This document shows, in pieces, positions 28,768-35,347 of a stretch of DNA of 35,347 bases. Each line of letters begins with the position of its first letter. Position 1 is the stretch's first letter. The stretch is taken from the NCBI GenBank assembly GCA_019118545.1, contig DWYT01000157.1, forward strand, positions 1 through 35,347. Reading direction: 5' to 3'. This DNA is from Candidatus Mediterraneibacter merdavium. Lineage in GTDB: Bacteria; Bacillota; Clostridia; Lachnospirales; Lachnospiraceae. The notes beneath the pieces were generated by a model, which worked only from the letters and a program-made list of their open reading frames with translations, ran no database searches and had not been told where the DNA came from. The position numbers and the translations under genes are program-made.

Positions 28768-29847
28768 TCATTCACCCTTCCTGTCTTTTGCAAAAAAGCT
28801 CTTATTGTTCAGATAATAAGGGGAATCCGGCTTATACTGCCCCGCCAGTTCATTGTACTCCTCGGCGCGGCGGCGGTCGCCCATACGTTCATAGCAGATA
28901 CATAAGGATATTGCGGGCAGGAATCCATAGCAGTCCTCAGCGACAAAGGCACCGGACCGGACTGCTTTTTTCGCTTCCAAAGCCTGCCCATACCAGTAGA
29001 CGGACTGCTCATACTGTTCCCTGTCCATAAAATGCCGTCCAAGGTCACAGCACGTCTCCCCTCTGGGCACATCGTAGGCAAACGCTTTTAAAAGCCATTC
29101 CAGCGCCTTGTCCTCATCCTTCAAGGCGTAGCTGCACACCGCGAGCTGGCGGGTCGCCTCGATCTTATTCTCCACCCAGCCGTCAGGACGTCCAAGGAAC
29201 CGGGTCAGGACTTCATTAGCCTTCTCATACTGCTTATGGTATACAAGCTCCCTTCCATAATAATAGAGTGCTCTGCCGTCGAACGTGTCTCCTGAGCGCT
29301 CCATCTCCTCATAAATCCTCAGGTTGCGCTCACCGTCCCCGGGTTTTTCTTTCCGGTGCTCAACAGGAATCTCTGCATAATGGATCTTTCCCTTCGGCGG
29401 GATCACCTCGTGGACGCGCCCTGAGAAGCAGAAACCACTGTGGTTTTTTACAAGCCTTTCCCTGTAATAGCTAAAGGTACTTCTCCCCTTTTCATCAAAC
29501 GCCACTGCGTAAGGCATCATCACCACATCCACGTCCGGCGTCAGGGTGACTTTCAGTTCTTTCAGCTTCTGTATATTTTCTTCGGAAATTACGTCGTCTG
29601 CGTCAAGCCACATAAGGTAATCCTTATAGCCTTTTGACAGGGCGAAATTCCTCGCCGCTGAGAAATCATCTGTCCACGGGAAATCATAGATTCTGTCCGT
29701 GTATCTTGCCGCGATCTCTTTCGTACGGTCTGTTGATCCGGTATCCACGATCACAATCTCATCCGCCGCGCTTTTTATACTGTCCAGACACCTTCCCAGC
29801 ACAGCTTCTTCATCTTTTACGATCATACATAAACTGATTGAGATCAT
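28768..29847 (-). CDS. Family 2 glycosyltransferase with TPR-like C-terminus
   Basis: [85 protein letters not shown]. Confidence 0.93.
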   Translation of the reverse strand: MISISLCMIVKDEEAVLGRCLDSIKSAADEIVIVDTGSTDRTKEIAARYTDRIYDFPWTDDFSAARNFALSKGYKDYLMWLDADDVISEENIQKLKELKVTLTPDVDVVMMPYAVAFDEKGRSTFSYYRERLVKNHSGFCFSGRVHEVIPPKGKIHYAEIPVEHRKEKPGDGERNLRIYEEMERSGDTFDGRALYYYGRELVYHKQYEKANEVLTRFLGRPDGWVENKIEATRQLAVCSYALKDEDKALEWLLKAFAYDVPRGETCCDLGRHFMDREQYEQSVYWYGQALEAKKAVRSGAFVAEDCYGFLPAISLCICYERMGDRRRAEEYNELAGQYKPDSPYYLNNKSFFAKDRKGE

Positions 29848-30021
29848 CTGTCCTCTCCCTTTTTTATTCAGTTTATGACCGTCAAAGAGCATCCGTTCTT
29901 TTCTAAAACAATTACCCTTTTTTGCAAGGATTGGGAATCACGGAAACTTTTGCCGAAGGATGCTTCCGTACATTTTCTTGGTGCTTCAATGTATTTTTAT
30001 ACATTATATTCACTTTTTTTG

Positions 30022-30078
30022 CATAAAACTAATTTTTATGAATTTGTGCTTGCATAAATATAACATCTGGTGTATAGT
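30022..30078 (+). promoter_or_regulatory. argG promoter with candidate ARG-box-like inverted repeat
   Basis: TTGCAT-17 nt-TATAGT (30050-30055/30073-30078), preceded by CATAAAA-CTAAT-TTTTATG (30022-30040). Confidence 0.5.
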
Positions 30079-30173
30079 ATGTTGTAGCTTTTAAAAAGAG
30101 CTTGGAAAACCAATACTTCCGCCCCTCTGCTGGGCGGCGAAATTCATAAAAATACATTCAGGAGGCATACAAA

Positions 30174-31400
30174 ATGAGCAAAGAAAAAGTTGTATTAGCG
30201 TATTCAGGCGGTCTTGACACTACTGCCATCATCCCGTGGTTAAAGGAGAATTTTGATTACGAAGTCATCTGCTGCTGCATCGACTGCGGTCAGGGCGAGG
30301 AGCTGGATGGACTTGAGGAAAGGGCAAAGCTTTCCGGAGCTTCCAAATTATATATCGAAAATATCATCGACGAGTTCTGCGATGATTACATCATGCCGTG
30401 CGTAAAAGCAGGCGCTGTATATGAGAACAAATACCTTCTCGGAACATCCATGGCCCGTCCGGTTATCGCAAAAAGACTGGTAGAGGTCGCGCGCAAGGAA
30501 GGCGCGACAGCGATCTGCCACGGCGCGACGGGAAAAGGGAACGACCAGATCCGTTTCGAGCTGGGCATCAAAGCGCTTGCTCCGGATCTGAAGATCATCG
30601 CTCCGTGGCGTATGACAGATGTATGGACCATGCAGTCCCGCGAGGAAGAGATCGAATACTGCAAGCAGCACGGCATTGATCTTCCCTTCGACGCAAAGCA
30701 CAGCTACAGCCGTGACCGCAACCTGTGGCACATCAGCCATGAAGGTCTTGAACTGGAGGATCCGGCAAACGAGCCGAACTATGACGATCTGCTCGTCCTC
30801 GGCGTATCACCGGAAAAAGCGCCGGATGAAGGCGAGTATGTGACAATGACATTTGAGGCGGGTGTGCCGAAGAGCATCAACGGCAAAGAGATGAAAGTGT
30901 CCGAGATCATCACAGAGCTGAACGCTCTTGGCGGAAAGCACGGCATCGGCATCGTTGACATTGTCGAAAACCGCGTAGTCGGCATGAAATCCCGCGGCGT
31001 ATATGAGACGCCGGGCGGAACGATTCTTATGGAAGCACATCAGCAGCTTGAGGAGCTGGTGCTCGACCGCGCTACATATGAGGTAAAGAAGGATCTCGGA
31101 AATAAATTCGCGCAGATCGTATACGAGGGGAAATGGTTCACACCGCTGCGCGAGGCCATTCAGGCGTTTGTTGATGTGACACAGCAGTATGTGACAGGAG
31201 AAGTCAAATTCAAACTTTACAAAGGAAATATTATTAAGGCAGGAGAAACTTCTCCGTACTCACTGTACAGCGAATCACTGGCAAGCTTCACGACCGGAGA
31301 TCTGTACGACCACCACGACGCAGAAGGCTTTATCAATCTGTTCGGACTTCCGCTCAAGGTACGCGCGATGAAGATGCAGGAAATCGGGAAGCAGAAGTAA
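30174..31400 (+). CDS. argG: Argininosuccinate synthase
   Basis: [72 protein letters not shown]. Confidence 0.98.
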   Translation: MSKEKVVLAYSGGLDTTAIIPWLKENFDYEVICCCIDCGQGEELDGLEERAKLSGASKLYIENIIDEFCDDYIMPCVKAGAVYENKYLLGTSMARPVIAKRLVEVARKEGATAICHGATGKGNDQIRFELGIKALAPDLKIIAPWRMTDVWTMQSREEEIEYCKQHGIDLPFDAKHSYSRDRNLWHISHEGLELEDPANEPNYDDLLVLGVSPEKAPDEGEYVTMTFEAGVPKSINGKEMKVSEIITELNALGGKHGIGIVDIVENRVVGMKSRGVYETPGGTILMEAHQQLEELVLDRATYEVKKDLGNKFAQIVYEGKWFTPLREAIQAFVDVTQQYVTGEVKFKLYKGNIIKAGETSPYSLYSESLASFTTGDLYDHHDAEGFINLFGLPLKVRAMKMQEIGKQK

Positions 31401-31447
31401 TATAATATAAGATAAGATCAGAAATGTAACCGCATCAGGAAGAAAAC

Positions 31448-31511
31448 TGCAAAAGGCTGTAAGCCATGCCCATTACATCATTTATAAATGAAGGGGCGGA
31501 GCTTACAGTCT
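31448..31511 (+). terminator. argG-downstream hairpin/terminator
   Basis: GGCTGTAAGC...GCTTACAGTCTTTTT with an internal CATTTATAAATG palindrome. Confidence 0.6.
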
Positions 31512-31514
31512 TTT

Positions 31515-32639
31515 TCATACACTATATTTTTCCAGAAGAGTCATAAATCTCCCGTCGTCTTTCAGAAATTCGTACTCATCACTGTCCGAGCGCATGGCTT
31601 CAATCAGTGTGGAAAGCGCTTTTCTCCGATATTCCTTTTCTGCGGTCTGCGGCGCCTGTGCAGGCTTCCCATCACTCTTATCCTGTTCCTTTTCTTTTGC
31701 CTTTCTTTTCGCATAAGCATCAACATGTGCTAAAAGAGGGGAGCTTTCCTTTTCCTCCGGCGCTGATGACAGCATGGAGAGTATCTGTTCAATATATTCC
31801 AGACTTTTCTCTTTGTCTCTTTTCCTCAGCGCCAGCTCCAATGGCAGAATAAGCGGACTGTATCCCCACATTCCGTACAGTTTGGCCGTGCGTTCTCCAA
31901 TATGGGAAATCTTTTCCGCCCGTTTGGTATCTCCTTCCTCCACTGCGATGCACATCAGCTTCATAAGCGCCTGCTGAAGCTCTGCCAGATCCTCCTGTAT
32001 CCATCTCTCCAACAGAAGTCCTGCCTCTTCTGTGTTTCCCTGCTGCTCCAAAAGCCTCGCCTGCAAAACCCGCTTGTCCGGCAGTTCACCGGGCAGAAGA
32101 TCAAGCATTCGCTGTGCTTTTTCAAGCTCCTTCTCATTTAAATATTTGGCTGCCAGCATATAGGCCGCACCGCTTTTTATCCGGCTGTCCTCTGCACATT
32201 CAATCACTTGTTCATACCAGAGGCTGATATTTTTTTCATAAACATTTTTCTTTTCCTTGTCAAGCTCTGAAAAAAGCAGAGTCCCCTGAACTGTCATGGC
32301 AGCCATATGAATAAACTCCGCACAGGCCGGATATTCCTGTATCTTTCTTTCCGCCAGAGCATAACCCGACTCGAACCCTTCCTTTTGCGCCGTCTCCACA
32401 ATCTCATTGCACAGACTGTTGATCTCCTCTTCTGACAGTGTACGTTCAAAGCACATCAATGTATTTAAATCTGTGCCAAGGAGCCGCGCCAGCGCTGGAA
32501 GGAGAGTCACATCAGGATATGTACTCCCCTTTTCCCATTTATTGACTGCCGGGGCGGTCACACCGAGTCTCTTTGCCACCTGCTCCTGTGTAAGTCCTGC
32601 GGCTTTCCTTTTTTCTTTTAATACTACATTCATCGGCAT
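31515..32639 (-). CDS. XRE-family HTH regulator with helical repeat C-terminus
   Basis: MNVVLKEKRKAAGLTQEQVAKRLGVTAPAVNKWEKGSTYPDVTLLPALARLLGTDLNTLMCF. Confidence 0.9.
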   Translation of the reverse strand: MPMNVVLKEKRKAAGLTQEQVAKRLGVTAPAVNKWEKGSTYPDVTLLPALARLLGTDLNTLMCFERTLSEEEINSLCNEIVETAQKEGFESGYALAERKIQEYPACAEFIHMAAMTVQGTLLFSELDKEKKNVYEKNISLWYEQVIECAEDSRIKSGAAYMLAAKYLNEKELEKAQRMLDLLPGELPDKRVLQARLLEQQGNTEEAGLLLERWIQEDLAELQQALMKLMCIAVEEGDTKRAEKISHIGERTAKLYGMWGYSPLILPLELALRKRDKEKSLEYIEQILSMLSSAPEEKESSPLLAHVDAYAKRKAKEKEQDKSDGKPAQAPQTAEKEYRRKALSTLIEAMRSDSDEYEFLKDDGRFMTLLEKYSV

Positions 32640-32895
32640 GGCAGTTCTCCTCCAGACATACGAGCATTATATCCCCTATTTACAGCAATGCACACGCCCT
32701 GTAATATGGAGATAAACCTAGATTTTATACAGCCTCATTATAACAGACACACAATGCCGCAGACAATTGAATCATTTTTATAAAATCAAGGATAAAAATT
32801 AACATCACATTAATTTTGTATTTTCATAATTGTTTAATCTTTGTATACTATAATTAATTTTATTAGATGGAAAACGAAAGAAAAGGAGATGGACA

Positions 32896-33423
32896 ATGAC
32901 AGAAAAAGTATTAGTGATCCATGACGTTCCACTGTCTTATAAACCGGCAGATCAAATCAGTTCTTTCTATGCCGGCGACAGGACTGCCCGGTGCAAAGGC
33001 TGCTTTGGCTGCTGGCTTAAGACGCCGGGAGAGTGCGTCATGCACGATGGAAGTGAACATATAGGGAGCGTCATGGCGCAAAGCAAAGAGGTCTGGATAT
33101 TCAGCAGCATATTGTACGGCGGATTCAGCATGGAGACCAAACGTGTTCTCGACCGCTGTATTCCCGGGGTGCTTCCGTTTTTCACATGGCGGCACAAGCG
33201 AATGCACCACTGCGCGCGTTACAATAACTCACCTGTATTCCACATTGTATTTTACAATACGGAAACTATATCAGAGCGGGAAAAGCTTTTGGCAGAGAAA
33301 ATTGCCAGAGCTGTATCCGTCAATATGAACTGTTCAGAATGTTCAGTAAAATTCGTCCCCGGATTGCCGGGCAGAAAGGAGGCGTCGGATATTGAAAACA
33401 GTATTTATTGCAGCCAGTCCTAA
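32896..33423 (+). CDS. Flavodoxin/NADPH-dependent FMN reductase-family protein
   Basis: ARCKGCFGCWLKTPGECVMHDGSEHIGSVMAQSKEVWIFSSILYGGFSMETKRVLDRC. Confidence 0.8.
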   Translation: MTEKVLVIHDVPLSYKPADQISSFYAGDRTARCKGCFGCWLKTPGECVMHDGSEHIGSVMAQSKEVWIFSSILYGGFSMETKRVLDRCIPGVLPFFTWRHKRMHHCARYNNSPVFHIVFYNTETISEREKLLAEKIARAVSVNMNCSECSVKFVPGLPGRKEASDIENSIYCSQS

Positions 33424-34153
33424 AAAGAGATGGAGCAATTCTGCCTATCTTCTTTCTTTTACAAAATGGTTCACAAAGGGAGAAAAAGCATGGATCAACT
33501 TCCGGGGTTCCGGAGATTATGCCCGCATTTTCTCTGAGCTTGAAGATGCAGACGCCCTTGTCCTTGGCATGCCTCTTTATGTGGATGCCATACCCTCGCA
33601 TATACTGATACTGCTCCAGAAAATCGAACAATATGTAAAGGAAAAAGGTGTCACTTTCCGCGTATACAGCCTGTGCAACTGCGGTTTCTATGAGGGCGTA
33701 CAGTGTGAATACGAGCTTGAAATGGTTCGATGCTGGTGTGAACGCAGCGGTCTTGAATTCTGCGGGGGAGCCGGGATCGGAGCCGGGGAAATGATCGGTG
33801 TGCTCCCGCTCTCTCCTATAATCAGCATCGCGGTTCTGCTGCTTCAGGGCATTATTTTTACGACAGTTTCTCTAAGCGGCGGCACGTTTTCCCTGCAGGC
33901 GCTTCTGGGACACCTGTCTCTGTTGGGGGTGTTCATTTCTGTTATGGTCGCCGTCTTGTTCAGTATACGTCCATGGATCGTGGCAGCGCAAGTGGGCACG
34001 TCTGTTTCAGTCCGGCGCGGACATGGCGTCCGGTTTTCCACAGTCAGCTTCTGCCCGGCTTTCCTGTTCGTATTTTTTGCCAGCATATACTGGGCGCTGC
34101 GCGCATTTGTTCTTCATCTTGTACCTGTATGGAAGCTCTTTCGCAAAGCGTGA
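33392..34153 (+). CDS. Flavodoxin-like (FMN reductase) domain with C-terminal TM segments
   Basis: TTG start with RBS AAAGGAGG; MKTVFIAASPKKRWSNSAYLLSF, ADALVLGMPLYVDAIPSHIL; C-terminal hydrophobic segments; overlaps the upstream CDS. Confidence 0.75.
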   Translation: MKTVFIAASPKKRWSNSAYLLSFTKWFTKGEKAWINFRGSGDYARIFSELEDADALVLGMPLYVDAIPSHILILLQKIEQYVKEKGVTFRVYSLCNCGFYEGVQCEYELEMVRCWCERSGLEFCGGAGIGAGEMIGVLPLSPIISIAVLLLQGIIFTTVSLSGGTFSLQALLGHLSLLGVFISVMVAVLFSIRPWIVAAQVGTSVSVRRGHGVRFSTVSFCPAFLFVFFASIYWALRAFVLHLVPVWKLFRKA

Positions 34154-34236
34154 GCTTTAATTTGAAGACTTAATTGGAAGATTGGAAGATTTGATTGGGA
34201 GATTTAATTGGAGGGGGCGGACTTATCCGTCCCTTG

Positions 34237-35058
34237 TCATCCTCTTGTATACGCCCACAGATTATTGATCTGGTACTCCAATGTTTCATATTCCCACAGC
34301 TTTTTGCTGCGCTTTACACTGTTGGGGTCATTGACCCTGATCTTCCCTTCCTCCACGCCTGTAAGAACAATGAAATGCCCTGTGGTCGTGAAATCTCCCG
34401 GCCTCATACTGCATATAATGGGTCTTCCGTTTTCAAGTGCCGAAAATATTCCATCTTTGCTCAATCCCAGTTCTTCTCCCAAGACGCCGAACTGCTGTGC
34501 TCCCTCTGTCATCAGGCTCCAGCTCGTACCTGCCTCGCCCGTATAGTACCCCTGCTCTTCCGCAAATTTTGCCACTTTATACGGAGTGACTGTAGGATCT
34601 CCCGTCAGTCCTGATACTACCATGGACAGCGCTGTCGGGCCGCATCCGTTCACCGCGATCATATTATCGCCGTATATCTGGTAACCCCAGCGCTCATCCC
34701 ACTGAAGAAGATGTGGAATAACACCCACTGTCACATCCCCTATGTCCTCCGCTGGCGGGTTATCCTTCATATTGGGATAATTCTTTATAAAATCCGAAGT
34801 CTCTGGATTGTTTTCCAAAAGCTCTCCCAGTGTGCCGGACACATCTCCTGCCTCTGCGATCACCGTGTGAACTTCCTTTCCCCATAAAATCCCTTCCTCC
34901 GTCAGGATGAGATGATCACCAATCACTTTCTTTGCGGCGAGTGCCCCTGCAACAAGGAGCACAGCCGCCAGAACTCCCCGCACAAGCCTTGCGGTACTCC
35001 GCCTTCTCCGCCTCGCACGATTCTGCTTTCTTCTGCCATACACTCTCTGGTCTGCCAT
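34237..35058 (-). CDS. Secreted/membrane-anchored C39-like (papain-fold) peptidase family protein
   Basis: N-terminal TM; QWDERWGYQIYGDNMIAVNGCGPTALSMVVSGLTGD, GRPIICSMRPGDFTTTGHFIVLTGVEEGKIRVNDPNS. Confidence 0.88.
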   Translation of the reverse strand: MADQRVYGRRKQNRARRRRRSTARLVRGVLAAVLLVAGALAAKKVIGDHLILTEEGILWGKEVHTVIAEAGDVSGTLGELLENNPETSDFIKNYPNMKDNPPAEDIGDVTVGVIPHLLQWDERWGYQIYGDNMIAVNGCGPTALSMVVSGLTGDPTVTPYKVAKFAEEQGYYTGEAGTSWSLMTEGAQQFGVLGEELGLSKDGIFSALENGRPIICSMRPGDFTTTGHFIVLTGVEEGKIRVNDPNSVKRSKKLWEYETLEYQINNLWAYTRG

Positions 35059-35179
35059 CTGTAATCTCCTCCTTTTGCATGAGAAGATTATATCCCTTTC
35101 ATGCAGAGTATTCTTTTAAATAAACCTTAAGTTTTTATGATGATTCAGGTGTGGAAAGTTCTTTTAACACCCGTTCCTA

Positions 35180-35215
35180 TGAAAAAAGCACCTTACCGTC
35201 TGATAAGGTGCTTCT
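35180..35215. terminator. Bidirectional terminator-like hairpin
   Basis: AAAAAAGCACCTTACCGTCTGATAAGGTGCTTCTAATTT. Confidence 0.7.
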
Positions 35216-35347
35216 AATTTAATTACCATTTTCTTTTCGGGCAAATAAATATCCGCTTAGAGTAAATAAAAGAGTCTTAATTATTTCAATAATCGAATTT
35301 GTAAGTTTGCTTGTTTTTCCAAAAGCTATAGTCACTATCGTATCTAT

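Noticed and set aside
30079-30173. T-box riboswitch in the argG leader
   Set aside because: No recognisable T-box sequence or antiterminator; leader too short.

Overview
The window looks like a chromosomal segment of an anaerobic Firmicute, probably Lachnospiraceae-like (inferred from gene content only). Housekeeping genes: proA, a FeoA-domain protein, crcB, an Fe-ADH, an isochorismatase, an OGG1-like glycosylase, a CcdA-TlpA fusion, a Crp/Fnr regulator divergent from a ferredoxin-type protein, and argG. The main metabolic locus (~8.8-20.6 kb) resembles an aga/kba N-acetylgalactosamine/galactosamine pathway: KbaZ, KbaY, NagA/AgaA, AraC regulator, AgaS, mannose-family PTS IIA/IIB/IIC/IID and a YajC-like protein. 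Two signals stand out. (1) A ~3.3-kb element (about 24970-28311) with a large serine recombinase, a small accessory protein and a membrane GGDEF diguanylate cyclase splits a BclA-like collagen-like surface/exosporium gene on the opposite strand. Its ends are 17-bp imperfect inverted repeats (15/17 identical), and in-silico excision at a shared GCT restores a 543-codon in-frame gene with unbroken Gly-X-Y register across the junction. This suggests an excisable intervening element or phase switch. (2) A ~177-nt intergenic segment (11192-11368) folds into seven nested perfect or near-perfect helices and is a strong structured-ncRNA candidate, possibly raiA-motif-like. All conclusions come from manual reading; no database search or folding program was run.
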